A DNA stretch of 64,000 bases from Caminibacter mediatlanticus TB-2 (GCF_005843985.1 NZ_CP040463.1:1166001-1230000), one strand, 5' to 3'. Counted from the first letter of the stretch, positions 44,810 to 54,329 are shown. The notes: a model not told the origin generated them from the letters alone. A program made the numbers and translations.

Positions 44810-45425
44810 TAGATGTAAAAAGCTTTTAAGTAAATTTGATAAGCTTCAAAACTTAAAAGTTTTAATATGCGGAGTTGGTGGAGTTGGAGGATATGCATTA
44901 GATTGTCTCTATAAAAGTGGAGTTAAGGATATAACTATTATAGATTTTGATAGATTTGATATTACAAATCAAAATAGACAAATTGGAAGTGAATTTATAG
45001 GGGAAAAAAAAGTTGAAGTTTTAGCAAAACTATACCCTAATATTAAAAAAATTGATATTAAATTAACACCTGAGGTAATAGAAAATTTTGATTTTAAAAA
45101 GTATGATATTATAATTGATGCTATTGATGATTTAAATGCAAAAATTTCTCTCATAAAAAAAGCCTATCCTAAAATAATCTCTTCAATGGGAGCCGCAAAA
45201 AGAGTTGACCCTACAAAAATAAAAATTGACAGCATTTGGAAAACAAATACTGACCCATTTGCTAAAAAAATAAGAGATAGATTAAAAAAAGAAAAATTTA
45301 CAGGCGATTTTAAAGTAGTCTATTCAACAGAAAAACCAATAAACTGCGATATAGGAAGTTTTGTGGGGGTCACAGGGGCATTTGGATTTGCCCTGTGCAG
45401 TGAAGTTATTAAAGATTTTGTTTAA
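44799..45425 (+). CDS. tcdA: TcdA/ThiF-type E1-like enzyme
   Basis: A 208-residue ATP-dependent E1-like protein. Nucleotide loop GVGGVGG (25-31), acidic IIDFDRFD, and TNQNRQIG as in E1 enzymes; RVDPTKIKIDSIWKTNTDPF matches TcdA, which cyclises t6A37 of tRNA to ct6A. It is shorter than E. coli TcdA (268) at the C-terminus. ATG at 44799 behind AAGGA. The last 50 bases are oddly GC-rich, with a strong hairpin (CACAGGG 45371-45377 with CCCTGTG 45391-45397) in codons for GVTGAFGFALC. Confidence 0.85.
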   Translation: MRYDRCKKLLSKFDKLQNLKVLICGVGGVGGYALDCLYKSGVKDITIIDFDRFDITNQNRQIGSEFIGEKKVEVLAKLYPNIKKIDIKLTPEVIENFDFKKYDIIIDAIDDLNAKISLIKKAYPKIISSMGAAKRVDPTKIKIDSIWKTNTDPFAKKIRDRLKKEKFTGDFKVVYSTEKPINCDIGSFVGVTGAFGFALCSEVIKDFV

Positions 45426-46516
45426 CACTTATCAAAAGGAGCTTTATTATCCCTTGTATCTAAGAACCATTTCATGCCAACATCTGTCCATTTTCTTGTA
45501 TCAGGGAAGAAGTTTTGTATTGTTTCATAAACTCTTGCAAAATCTCTATTTTTATTTGCATTCTCTTCTAAAATTTCTTTAATAGCCTTTTTGGCTGCTT
45601 CATTAACATCTTGCGGAAACTCACAAAGTTTAACACCATATTTACCATCTAAAATTTTTCTTAAAGCAACTCCATTTTCGTATTGGAACTGTGCAAGCAT
45701 TCTTGCATTCATATCATTACTTGCTACTTCAATTGCTGTTTGAAACTCTTTTGGAAGTCTTTCAAATTTTTTCTTATTAAATGTAAGTTCTAAAATTGTT
45801 CCTGGTTCGTGCCATCCTGAGTAGTAATATTTTGCTACTTTATAAAAGCCCATTTTAATATCAAGAGCTGGTCCTACCCACTCTGTTGCATCAATTACAC
45901 CTCTTTCAAGTGCTGTATAAATCTCTCCTCCTGGAATATTTACAGGTTTTACTCCAAGTCTTGCCATAACTTCACCACCAAGACCTGGTATTCTCATTTT
46001 AAGACCTTTTAGGTCATTTAACGATTTAATTGGTTTTCTAAACCAACCTCCCATTTGATTTCCACTATTTCCACCTTTAAAAGGAACTAAATTATATTTT
46101 GCATATAATTCTCTCCAAATTTTCATTCCACCACCAAAATCAAGCCAAGCATTCATCTCATCAGCTACCATTCCAAAAGGATACGCACTAAATAAACTAA
46201 ATGCAGGATTTTTTCCTTTCCAATAGTATGGACCTGAATGAAATCCATCAATTAATCCTTTACTACACGCATCAAATACTCCAAGGGCTGGTACTAACTC
46301 ATTAGCTCCATAAATTTTAATTCTTAATCCACCATCAGTTAACTCTTTAACTCGTTTTGCAAAATAATATACTCCCTCAGCCATAATTGGCATTGTTTTT
46401 GACCAAGAAAGACAAACTTTTAGTGTTTTTCTTGTTTTAGCATATAGATTTGTTGTAAAAACAGATGTTGCAACTGCTCCAACACCAGCAGTTTTAAGAA
46501 ATTTCCTTCTATCCAT
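45422..46516 (-). CDS. TRAP transporter solute-binding protein (TakP-like)
   Basis: A 364-residue periplasmic binding protein with a Tat signal (MDRRKFLKTAG, cleavage after LYAKT region). GGEIYTALERGVIDATEWVG and YYYSGWHEPGTILELTFNK are the TakP-type pattern of TRAP solute receptors, which bind 2-oxo acids or lactate-type ligands, often with a cation. The membrane subunits DctQ and DctM are not present nearby. ATG behind AAAGGAG. Convergent with tcdA (4-base overlap). Confidence 0.88.
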   Translation of the reverse strand: MDRRKFLKTAGVGAVATSVFTTNLYAKTRKTLKVCLSWSKTMPIMAEGVYYFAKRVKELTDGGLRIKIYGANELVPALGVFDACSKGLIDGFHSGPYYWKGKNPAFSLFSAYPFGMVADEMNAWLDFGGGMKIWRELYAKYNLVPFKGGNSGNQMGGWFRKPIKSLNDLKGLKMRIPGLGGEVMARLGVKPVNIPGGEIYTALERGVIDATEWVGPALDIKMGFYKVAKYYYSGWHEPGTILELTFNKKKFERLPKEFQTAIEVASNDMNARMLAQFQYENGVALRKILDGKYGVKLCEFPQDVNEAAKKAIKEILEENANKNRDFARVYETIQNFFPDTRKWTDVGMKWFLDTRDNKAPFDKC

Positions 46517-46608
46517 TTAAACTCCTTTTTTTATTATATTATCACAAAAATTAAAAAAGAAAAAAAGTAAATAAAATTTAATGAAAAAAAATAGAAAAAA
46601 AGAAACAA

Positions 46609-47724
46609 TTAATAAAAAATTGCAATAACTGCATAACTTAAAAACAGCATTAAGTGTGAAAGACCTTCTAAATAATTTGTCTCTCCATCTTCTGTTGTTT
46701 TCCAAACAAGTAAAATTGTAAGAAGCAATGCTCCAACTTGAAGAGGTGTGAAATCAAGAGTTAAATTTACTCCAACAAGTAACGATAAGAAAATTAAAGC
46801 TGGGACAGTTAATAATATACTAACAGTACTTGCTCCCATTGCTATATTTACAACTCTTTGCATTTCATCATTTTTAGCAGCTCTAATTGCAGTAAAAAGC
46901 TCTGGTGCAACTGTTACAAAAGCAATTAAAATCCCTACAAATCCTGCTGTTAAGCCAAATTCTTTAAAAATAACAACTCCATCTTTTGCAAAAATTTCTG
47001 AGAGAATTGCAATTAAAACTAATAATGCAACTAATACTAAAATATTAAATAGATTACTTTTCCTATCAAAAAAATAATCATCATTTTCATTTTCTAATAC
47101 TTTTTTTACCCTACTTCTTTTTGTAAATTTAAAAAAATGAACGTGAGTATTTGTTTGGAATTTGAAAATAAAAATGTAAAAAATCATAAGTAAAATACCA
47201 ATAATTACACTCGCTTTAAATAAAGCTTCTTGTGATGAATGAAGAGAAATTGTCGTTGGTACAAGTAACATTGCAGCTGCTACAAATAAGATAGTAGTAT
47301 AACTTGCTGATGTATCCTCGTTATGAACTTGCTCTTTAAAACTAAGTCCACCAACAAAAACTGCAATACCAAGAAGAGCATTTAAATCAACTATTACTGT
47401 TGCAATAATACCATTTTTTACTGTCTCTACAACTTCTGGATGTGTCTTAGCTTCTAAAACAACCATAAAAAGAATAATAATTTCAACTAAAACTGCACTA
47501 AAAGTTAAAATCATACTACCAAATGGCTCGCCAAATCTCTCAGCTAAAATTTCAGCTATTTCACTAATAGTAACAGCTAAACTACCAATACCTATTGCTG
47601 CAAAAATAGTTGAAAGTAAACTAAAATGAGAAAAATGAAAAAAAACAGCTAATATTAAAGCAAAAACTCCTACAATAATATCCCAATAATCTTTAAAAAA
47701 CTCTATACTCCGAGAGTGTTCCAA
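46609..47724 (-). CDS. chaA: ChaA-type cation/proton antiporter
   Basis: A 371-residue inner-membrane antiporter with about eleven helices in two inverted halves. The acidic helix motifs are EILAERFGEPFGSMILTFSA in the first half and FVTVAPELFTAIRAAKNDE in the second, as in the ChaA/CAX Ca/Na:H family. A central polar loop (about 205-225) separates the halves. Start TTG at 47724 behind AAGGAG. It follows bioV with one base between stop and start. Confidence 0.88.
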   Translation of the reverse strand: MEHSRSIEFFKDYWDIIVGVFALILAVFFHFSHFSLLSTIFAAIGIGSLAVTISEIAEILAERFGEPFGSMILTFSAVLVEIIILFMVVLEAKTHPEVVETVKNGIIATVIVDLNALLGIAVFVGGLSFKEQVHNEDTSASYTTILFVAAAMLLVPTTISLHSSQEALFKASVIIGILLMIFYIFIFKFQTNTHVHFFKFTKRSRVKKVLENENDDYFFDRKSNLFNILVLVALLVLIAILSEIFAKDGVVIFKEFGLTAGFVGILIAFVTVAPELFTAIRAAKNDEMQRVVNIAMGASTVSILLTVPALIFLSLLVGVNLTLDFTPLQVGALLLTILLVWKTTEDGETNYLEGLSHLMLFLSYAVIAIFY

Positions 47725-47725
47725 T

Positions 47726-48223
47726 TTAACTCCTTAAAAAATGATTTGCTTTTTTTATAAAATAAATTTCTCCATAATTTTTAAAAAAATCATATGCCTT
47801 TTTTAAAGCGATAATTTTATCATATTCTCCTAAAAAAATTTCTATTCTTACATTTTTAATTTCTTTTATTTTTTCCCAATCAAAAGTAAAAAGAGACATT
47901 AAATCATCAATCTCACAATCATATTTTATTAAATCTTTAACATCTATACTTTCAATTCCTGCTTTTTTTAAAAAATTATTTATATAAGAAACTTTATCTT
48001 TTTTAAATGCTTTTAAATTTATTTCAATTAACTTTTCATTATAATCAAAAAAAGCAGGTGAGAGAAGTTGAAGTTTATCTATTCTATGATTTGAATTTAT
48101 CACATAATCAACTGCTTCTTGTGCACCTTTACTAAATCCAGCTACTATAAACTCATTATCTTCTAAATACTCTTTAAAAAGAATTTTTTCATTTCTTAAA
48201 CAAAAACCACTAAAATATTTCAT
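47726..48223 (-). CDS. bioV: BioV-like pimeloyl-ACP methyl ester esterase
   Basis: A compact 165-residue alpha/beta hydrolase. The N-terminus MKYFSGFCLRNEKILF and nucleophile elbow GFSKGA (Ser31) resemble Helicobacter BioV, which frees pimeloyl-ACP for biotin synthesis. Catalytic Asp is likely in GEYDKII and His161 lies four residues before the C-terminus (ANHFLRS). It overlaps the FtsH-like gene by 14 bases. The small size fits BioV; other small serine hydrolases remain possible. Confidence 0.7.
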   Translation of the reverse strand: MKYFSGFCLRNEKILFKEYLEDNEFIVAGFSKGAQEAVDYVINSNHRIDKLQLLSPAFFDYNEKLIEINLKAFKKDKVSYINNFLKKAGIESIDVKDLIKYDCEIDDLMSLFTFDWEKIKEIKNVRIEIFLGEYDKIIALKKAYDFFKNYGEIYFIKKANHFLRS

Positions 48224-49691
48224 TTTTTATTTTTTCAATATCTTCTTTATGAATAACTTCATCTTTTAGCATTTTTTCATACACTTTTTCAATTAACAAT
48301 TTATGACTAACATAAAGTTCTTTTGTCTCTTTATATGCTTCATCTAATATTTTAGCAACCTCACTTTCATCTCCTGTAATATTCTCTCCCATTCCATAAT
48401 CTTTAATCATTTTATAGGCAAGTTCGCGTGCTTTTTTAATATCTTTATGGGCATTTGAATATTTTTCATTAAATCTCTCTTCAACCCCAACTCTTCCTGC
48501 AAGTAAGGTCTCAATTTTACTCATAATTTCAGTTTTTGAAATTATCTCTTTATCCTCTTCTTTAAAATCATCTTTTACTAAACTTATTCTTTCAAAATCA
48601 ACTCCAAGCCAATCAGCAATTACTGCTTTACTTGCTTGATAATAACTTAAAATCTCTTTCTCTTTTGGAGAGTATGTATTTAGTCTTTTTTTACCCATTA
48701 ATACTTTATCTTTTACCGCATAAAAATCACTCTCTTCAATAAAATGTTTTCCTTGTTTTAGAGCATAAATACTTGCTTCATTTACCAAGCTTGCAAGGGC
48801 TGCCCCACTAAACCCAACAGTCATTTTTGCAATATTTTCTAAATTCCCTTTAAAAGGTTTATTCTTCATATGTACTTTTAATATTTCAAGTCTATCTTTA
48901 AGTCCTGGTAGTTCTACAAAAATTCTTCTATCAAATCTTCCTGGTCTAAGAAGTGCTTCATCAAGTAATTCTACTTTATTAGTAGCACCAATTACAATAA
49001 CACCTTCACTCCCCTCAAACCCATCCATTTCTGTTAAAAGTTGATTTAATGTAGCTTCTCTTTCATCATTTCTTAAATTACCTCTGGCTTTTCCTATTGC
49101 ATCAATTTCATCTATAAAAATAATACTTGGGGCCATTGCTTTTGCTTTGCTAAACAAATCTCTAACTCTCTTAGCACCAACTCCAACATACATCTGAACA
49201 AAACTGCTTCCACTTTGATAAAAAAATGGCACACCAGCCTCTCCTGCTAATGCTTTTGCAATTAAAGTTTTACCAACCCCAGGAGGTCCTACTAATAAAA
49301 CTCCTTTTGGAAGATTAATTCCAAAATCTCTATACTTCTGAGGATTTTTCAAAAAATCAACAATTTCAATTAATTCTTCTTTTACCTCATTAATTCCTGC
49401 TACATCTTTAAAAGTATAATTTGATGTGATTGGTTTAATAACAAAATCTTTTTCAATTCCTGTATTCATTTCAACTTGGACTTGTTGAGGTTGTTGAGTT
49501 TTTGGAAAAAAGTTTTTTATTAAAGCTATTAAAAAAACAAAAAATATTAAAACAATAAAAACACCTATAATTTGAGATATTAAAACACTACTATTTAAAT
49601 TTCCACTTTTAATTCCAGCCGTTATTAATAAAGCAAAAAGTATAACTATTACAGCTATTGTAATTAATAAATTCTTATTATTCTTTGACAT
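48210..49691 (-). CDS. FtsH-like AAA+ ATPase with degenerate protease site
   Basis: A 493-residue membrane AAA+ protein with two N-terminal helices (about 8-28 and 36-60). The ATPase is intact: Walker A GPPGVGKT (135-142), Walker B IIFIDE (190-195), arginine finger RPGRFDRR (249-256) and pore loop FVQMYVG (164-170, FVEMFVG in FtsH). The zinc motif HEAGH is replaced by YQASK (351-355) after the conserved KEKEILSY, so peptidase activity should be absent. This matches a second FtsH-like gene I recall next to mtaB in Helicobacter. It overlaps mtaB and bioV by 14 bases each. Confidence 0.88.
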   Translation of the reverse strand: MSKNNKNLLITIAVIVILFALLITAGIKSGNLNSSVLISQIIGVFIVLIFFVFLIALIKNFFPKTQQPQQVQVEMNTGIEKDFVIKPITSNYTFKDVAGINEVKEELIEIVDFLKNPQKYRDFGINLPKGVLLVGPPGVGKTLIAKALAGEAGVPFFYQSGSSFVQMYVGVGAKRVRDLFSKAKAMAPSIIFIDEIDAIGKARGNLRNDEREATLNQLLTEMDGFEGSEGVIVIGATNKVELLDEALLRPGRFDRRIFVELPGLKDRLEILKVHMKNKPFKGNLENIAKMTVGFSGAALASLVNEASIYALKQGKHFIEESDFYAVKDKVLMGKKRLNTYSPKEKEILSYYQASKAVIADWLGVDFERISLVKDDFKEEDKEIISKTEIMSKIETLLAGRVGVEERFNEKYSNAHKDIKKARELAYKMIKDYGMGENITGDESEVAKILDEAYKETKELYVSHKLLIEKVYEKMLKDEVIHKEDIEKIKNEIF

Positions 49692-50895
49692 TTACTTCTT
49701 CCTTTACTTCATAATCTTTAATTCTCATCCACTCTCCTTTATAAAAATCTCCTTTTATTTTCATTTTATTATAAAATTCATCATAACCAATTGAGTATCC
49801 ATCTTTTTTATCTTCAATATGAACAAAAACTTCACCTTGTTTTTTCCTAAACTCATAATTATTTTTTTTAACTATCTCTTCTAAAATTTTAGCTCTTTTT
49901 TTTGATACATCACCTTTTACATCTTGTTTCATTGTAGCACTAAGTGTCCCTTCACGAGGAGAATATCTAAATAAATGAATATGAGTTAGTGGATATTTTT
50001 TAAAATTACTTAATGCTTCATTAAAAATCTCTTCACTCTCTCCTGGATGACCTACAATAAAATCCGTACCCAATGCTATATTCATAGAAGCTAATCTCTC
50101 AAAAAGAGGTAAAGTAGAAGACACTCTATTTCTTCTCTTCATAATCCTAAGCATTTTATCACTTGTATGTTGAAGAGCTATGTGCAAATGCTTTTCTAAA
50201 ATACCATTTTGAGTTAGTTCAATTAATCTATCATCAATTTGAGATGGTTCTAAACTTCCAAGTCTAATTCTTTTTACACCTCTAATATTACTTATTTTTT
50301 CAATAAGTTTAGATAAAGAGGTATTTGTATCTTTTCCATAACTTCCCATATTAATACCTGTTAAAACAAATTCACTAATTCCATTATCTCTAAGTTTTTT
50401 TATCTCTTCTAAGATTAAACTCTCTTCAATACTTCTTGAAGAGCCTCTTACTTTTGGAATAATACAATAAGCACATTCAAAATCACACCCTTCTTGAATC
50501 TTTATAAATGCTTTTGTTTTATCAAAACTCTCAACAATTTTTTTATTAACAAAATCAAAATCTCCTAAATTTATGCCTTTAAAATCTAAAAATTTATCTA
50601 TCTCTTCTTTAAATTTATGTCCAAGGACATTAAAAACTTTGCTTTCTTTAAATAACTTCTCTCCTTGTGTATAAGCACCACATCCAGTAAAAATTATTTT
50701 TTTATTACTAAATTTATTTACATAGCTTCTAATATCTCTATCAGCAAAATTTGTAACCGTACAAGAATTCACAATAATAATATCCGCATCATTTTCATTT
50801 TTTACAATATCAACCTTTTCTTTTAAAATATTTTTCATAATCTCTGTATCAAAAATATTACTTCTACATCCAAATGTTTTAAAAAATACTTTCAA
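49678..50895 (-). CDS. mtaB: tRNA t6A37 methylthiotransferase MtaB
   Basis: Radical SAM methylthiotransferase converting t6A37 to ms2t6A37 in tRNA. 405 residues: N-terminal cluster cysteines C10 (KTFGCRSN), C45 (NSCTVTN) and C72 (TGCGAYTQ), radical SAM cysteines C137, C141 and C144 (CDFECAYC), and a C-terminal TRAM-like domain. TFGCR at the start favours MtaB over MiaB or RimO. Start TTG at 50895, next to the RND stop, behind AAAGG. Confidence 0.9.
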   Translation of the reverse strand: MKVFFKTFGCRSNIFDTEIMKNILKEKVDIVKNENDADIIIVNSCTVTNFADRDIRSYVNKFSNKKIIFTGCGAYTQGEKLFKESKVFNVLGHKFKEEIDKFLDFKGINLGDFDFVNKKIVESFDKTKAFIKIQEGCDFECAYCIIPKVRGSSRSIEESLILEEIKKLRDNGISEFVLTGINMGSYGKDTNTSLSKLIEKISNIRGVKRIRLGSLEPSQIDDRLIELTQNGILEKHLHIALQHTSDKMLRIMKRRNRVSSTLPLFERLASMNIALGTDFIVGHPGESEEIFNEALSNFKKYPLTHIHLFRYSPREGTLSATMKQDVKGDVSKKRAKILEEIVKKNNYEFRKKQGEVFVHIEDKKDGYSIGYDEFYNKMKIKGDFYKGEWMRIKDYEVKEEVNVKE

Positions 50896-53800
50896 CTACT
50901 TACCTTTAACTTTTTCTAAAAATTTTCTTATAAAACCTTTTTTATTAATTAAACTATTTTTATTTAGTATATAATAAAATACTGGCAAATAAAATAAGTT
51001 TAATAATGTTCCCCAAACAAGTCCAAAACCAAGAGCAATTGCAAGTGGTTGAAGAATTGCTGCTTGGCCAAAAGGGAAAAACATTAATGTTGTTAATCCA
51101 AAAAATGTTGTTATTGATGTAAGAAGTATAGGCCTTAGTCTATGAGATGCTTTTATTAAAACTTCTTCTAAATTTTTTGCTTTTTTAATAAAATCAATCA
51201 TTACTATTCCATCATTTACAACAACTCCTGCAAGTCCTACTATCCCAATCATCCCAAGCATTGTCATATTTATACCCATTAAGTTATTACCAATTATTAC
51301 TCCTAAAAATGAAAGAGGAATTACAGAAATTATTACAAAAGGAAGAATTATTGAATCAAACATTAAAACTAATATTAAAAAGATTAACAACACTGCAACT
51401 ACTAACGCTTCTTTTAAATCTTTCATAAATTCTTTACTTGTTTTAGCAGCTCCACCAATTATTATTTTTAATCCCTCTTTTTTGAACTTTTCAAGCAGTG
51501 GATTTATTTTCTTATAAAATTCAGTTGTTGTTATTATTTTTTTATTTAAACTTGCATAAACACTTTTTGCTGCAATTCCATTATATTTATGTATTTTTTT
51601 GAAGTTTCTTTCAATTACAAATGTTGAAATTTTATTTAATTCAATTAACTGATTAGTATTTGGAATTACTAATCTAAAATTTTTAAGTTCATTAAATGAA
51701 TCTTTATTTTTATCTTTTAGAATAATTCTTACAATTCCATCTTTATTAAATGTTTTAGCATATTCACTTTCACCAAAAAATGCTCTAATTTGAGAAAAAA
51801 TCTCATTTTCATTAAATCCAAGAGATTCTCCATATTTATTTAACTTAATTTTAACTTCATATGCTCCAAGTTCAGCATCATCATAAATATTATAAACTCC
51901 TTTTATTTTTTTCATCTCTTCTTCAAGAGTTTTAATAGCACTAATAACTTTTTTAGAATCATTAGAAGCAATACTTATTACTACATCACTTTTTACAACC
52001 CCTGCTTGTGGTACAATTACATTAAGCTCTTTAAGTCCTAAAATTTTAATATTTTTAAAATCTTTTTTTAACATTGATGCAATTTCATATGCACTATATA
52101 CTCTTGTTTGGTCCTTAATTTTTATTGGTTGAAAAATTGGAGCTATATATTTATTATAAAAATCAGTTGGCTTTCTATCTTTTAAATCTACAAAAATATG
52201 AAAATAATTCTCTCCATTATTAGCTTCACCTCTATTATTCATTTTCATACCAACAACAGTTGTAAATCCTTCTACATTGTCACCTAAATATTTTTTTAAT
52301 ATTTTTTCTATTGGCCTAATAGCATTTGCAGTGTGAGTAATTGTATAATTACTATCAAATGCTCCATTTACATAAATTTGAGATGTATCAAATGTCGGAA
52401 ACAGTTGAAATTTAGAGTGTTTAAAACCTTGAATAGTTAAATAAGGTACTACAATTAAGAAGAAAAATAAAACTATATATCTAAATTTAAAAAAGAAAAA
52501 CAGTATTTTTTTATAAACATTTTGGAATTTTTCCCAAAAAATCTCTTTTTTTGAGTGCTCAACTTTTAAAATTTCTTTTGAGTGAAGAGGTAAAAATACA
52601 AAAGCTTCAATTAATGAACTAAAAATCAATATTGTAATCATTAAAGGTAATATTTTTATAAAAACTCCTATTTCTCCTTTTATTAATAAAAGCGGCATAA
52701 AAGCAAGAATTGTAGTCATTGCAGCAGCAACTACTGGCCAAAAAACTTCTATTGTACCATCAACTGCTGCTTTAATTTTATCTTTTCCCATCTCCATATG
52801 TCTATAAATATTTTCCCCTACTACAATAGCTTCATCCACAATCATACCAAGGGCTATCAATGCACCAAGCATTGAGAGGAGATTTAAAGATAAGTTAGCA
52901 TAATCAAGATAAATCAAAGCTATTGCAAATGACGTTGGAATGCCAAGAGTTACCACAAGAGATATTCTCCAATTTAAAAATAACCACATTACAAAAAAGA
53001 CTAAAATAAGACCAAAAATAATATTACTTACTACTGTATTAAATCTATTTCTAACCCATTTACTTGTATCAGTAGAAATTCCAAAAATAACTTCTGGATG
53101 TTTTTTATGATACTCTTTTAAAAATTCCCTTATTTTTTTACTTAAAGCAATTGCATCTCCACTCTCCCCTTTTCTAACATCTATTGTTAAAGTTGGTACT
53201 CCATTATATTTTCCAATTTGAGTTGGAATTGCATATTCTTCTTTAATTTTTGCAATATCTCTTAATCTTACGATTTTATTACCTATTTTTATAATTGTTG
53301 AATTAAAATCTTTAATTCCTTGTGGAAACATTGAAATAAAGTATTGATGAGTACTTTCTATTTTTCCAACTGGAAAAATTGTATTAATCCCAGATAATAC
53401 TCCAATTAAAGCCTTTTTGTTAATACCTAAGCTCTCAATTTTTTGATTATCTAATTCAAAATATATATTTTTATCACTATTCCCTCTTATCTCCACTTTT
53501 GTTAAATTCTTAATTCTACTTAATTTTTTTTGTACATCTTCTGCAATTTTTGTAAGTTCATCTTTACTTAAAGTTTCACTACCAACTGATATAAACATCA
53601 ATGGAAATGCTTTTTTTAATATACTAACACTTGGCTCACTCATATCACTTGGCAAATCTTTTTTTAAATTTGAAACAATAGTTTTAAAATCACTAAGTAA
53701 TTCTAATTTATTGGAATTGGGTTTTAAACTAACTGTTATTACAAAATTTCCATTACTAATAACACTTTCAACTGAAACTACCTCAGGATAATTTTTAACC

Positions 53801-54012
53801 TCATCTTCAATTTGCGAAACAGCCATCTTATCAAGCGTTTCAGGACTTGCCCCAGGATAAGCCCCTTGGATAATTATTTTATCCAAAGTTGAAGGTGGAA
53901 ATAATTCTTTTGGCACATTTTTGTATGCAATTATTGATGAAATAATAACTATTAAAAATAATACATGAGTAAATGCAGGTTTTTTAATAAAAAATTCAAT
54001 TATTTTTTTCAT
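50896..54012 (-). CDS. RND efflux transporter (AcrB/MMPL-like HAE family)
   Basis: A pump subunit of about 1040 residues with the standard layout: helix 1, periplasmic loop, helices 2-6, helix 7, second loop, helices 8-12. Family marks are PPSTLDKIIIQGAYPGASPE, LGMIVDEAIVVGEN (the DD proton pair is Asp-Glu) and GLAGVVVNDGIVMIDFIKK. No membrane-fusion or TolC-like partner is adjacent, unlike most such operons. I place the start at the ATG at 54012 just behind AGAGGAG; an ATG pair at 54033/54030 is also in frame. Confidence 0.85.
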   Translation of the reverse strand: MKKIIEFFIKKPAFTHVLFLIVIISSIIAYKNVPKELFPPSTLDKIIIQGAYPGASPETLDKMAVSQIEDEVKNYPEVVSVESVISNGNFVITVSLKPNSNKLELLSDFKTIVSNLKKDLPSDMSEPSVSILKKAFPLMFISVGSETLSKDELTKIAEDVQKKLSRIKNLTKVEIRGNSDKNIYFELDNQKIESLGINKKALIGVLSGINTIFPVGKIESTHQYFISMFPQGIKDFNSTIIKIGNKIVRLRDIAKIKEEYAIPTQIGKYNGVPTLTIDVRKGESGDAIALSKKIREFLKEYHKKHPEVIFGISTDTSKWVRNRFNTVVSNIIFGLILVFFVMWLFLNWRISLVVTLGIPTSFAIALIYLDYANLSLNLLSMLGALIALGMIVDEAIVVGENIYRHMEMGKDKIKAAVDGTIEVFWPVVAAAMTTILAFMPLLLIKGEIGVFIKILPLMITILIFSSLIEAFVFLPLHSKEILKVEHSKKEIFWEKFQNVYKKILFFFFKFRYIVLFFFLIVVPYLTIQGFKHSKFQLFPTFDTSQIYVNGAFDSNYTITHTANAIRPIEKILKKYLGDNVEGFTTVVGMKMNNRGEANNGENYFHIFVDLKDRKPTDFYNKYIAPIFQPIKIKDQTRVYSAYEIASMLKKDFKNIKILGLKELNVIVPQAGVVKSDVVISIASNDSKKVISAIKTLEEEMKKIKGVYNIYDDAELGAYEVKIKLNKYGESLGFNENEIFSQIRAFFGESEYAKTFNKDGIVRIILKDKNKDSFNELKNFRLVIPNTNQLIELNKISTFVIERNFKKIHKYNGIAAKSVYASLNKKIITTTEFYKKINPLLEKFKKEGLKIIIGGAAKTSKEFMKDLKEALVVAVLLIFLILVLMFDSIILPFVIISVIPLSFLGVIIGNNLMGINMTMLGMIGIVGLAGVVVNDGIVMIDFIKKAKNLEEVLIKASHRLRPILLTSITTFFGLTTLMFFPFGQAAILQPLAIALGFGLVWGTLLNLFYLPVFYYILNKNSLINKKGFIRKFLEKVKGK

Positions 54013-54059
54013 AACTCCTCTTTTTTTCATCATTTTAATACTTTTTTTATAAAAAATAG

Positions 54060-54329
54060 TTAAAAATTATTTAAACGATTTTTAAATTTAAGTTTTTCAA
54101 TTTTAGACTTTAAAATAGAATTTTCAGCTTTTAAAGAATAATATTCGTTTAACAATTTATTAATTTTTATTGAATATAAATAAATATGATTTGAAATATA
54201 AATTTTAGGAAGCAATAATACTAAACTAAATATAATTGCAATTACAATATTTCTTACAATATAAAAAGATATTTTATTATCTTCAATTACACCATCTATA
54301 TTTTTTAAAATCTCTTCTTTTTCTTTCAT
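54060..54329 (-). CDS. ftsL: FtsL-like division protein
   Basis: An 89-residue bitopic protein: cytoplasmic N-terminus, one helix (about 25-48), then a coiled coil (about 52-84, YSIKINKLLNEYYSLKAEN). Size, topology and position right after rsmH identify it as FtsL, a scaffold of the divisome with FtsB and FtsQ; sequence identity is too low for direct recognition. ATG overlaps the rsmH stop as ATGA. The usual next genes (ftsI, murE) are absent; an RND gene follows. Confidence 0.75.
   Translation of the reverse strand: MKEKEEILKNIDGVIEDNKISFYIVRNIVIAIIFSLVLLLPKIYISNHIYLYSIKINKLLNEYYSLKAENSILKSKIEKLKFKNRLNNF

Noticed and set aside
43619-45425. YcaO plus ThiF-like genes as an azoline-peptide (TOMM) cluster
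   Set aside because: The YcaO matches the E. coli RimO-linked type, the partner matches TcdA, no short precursor-like frame or export gene is adjacent, and surE has no role in such clusters.
46517-46705. A 62-residue hydrophobic frame between dctP and chaA on the minus strand
   Set aside because: Low-complexity Phe/Leu/Lys translation, overlapping the chaA 3' end in another frame, with no ribosome binding site.
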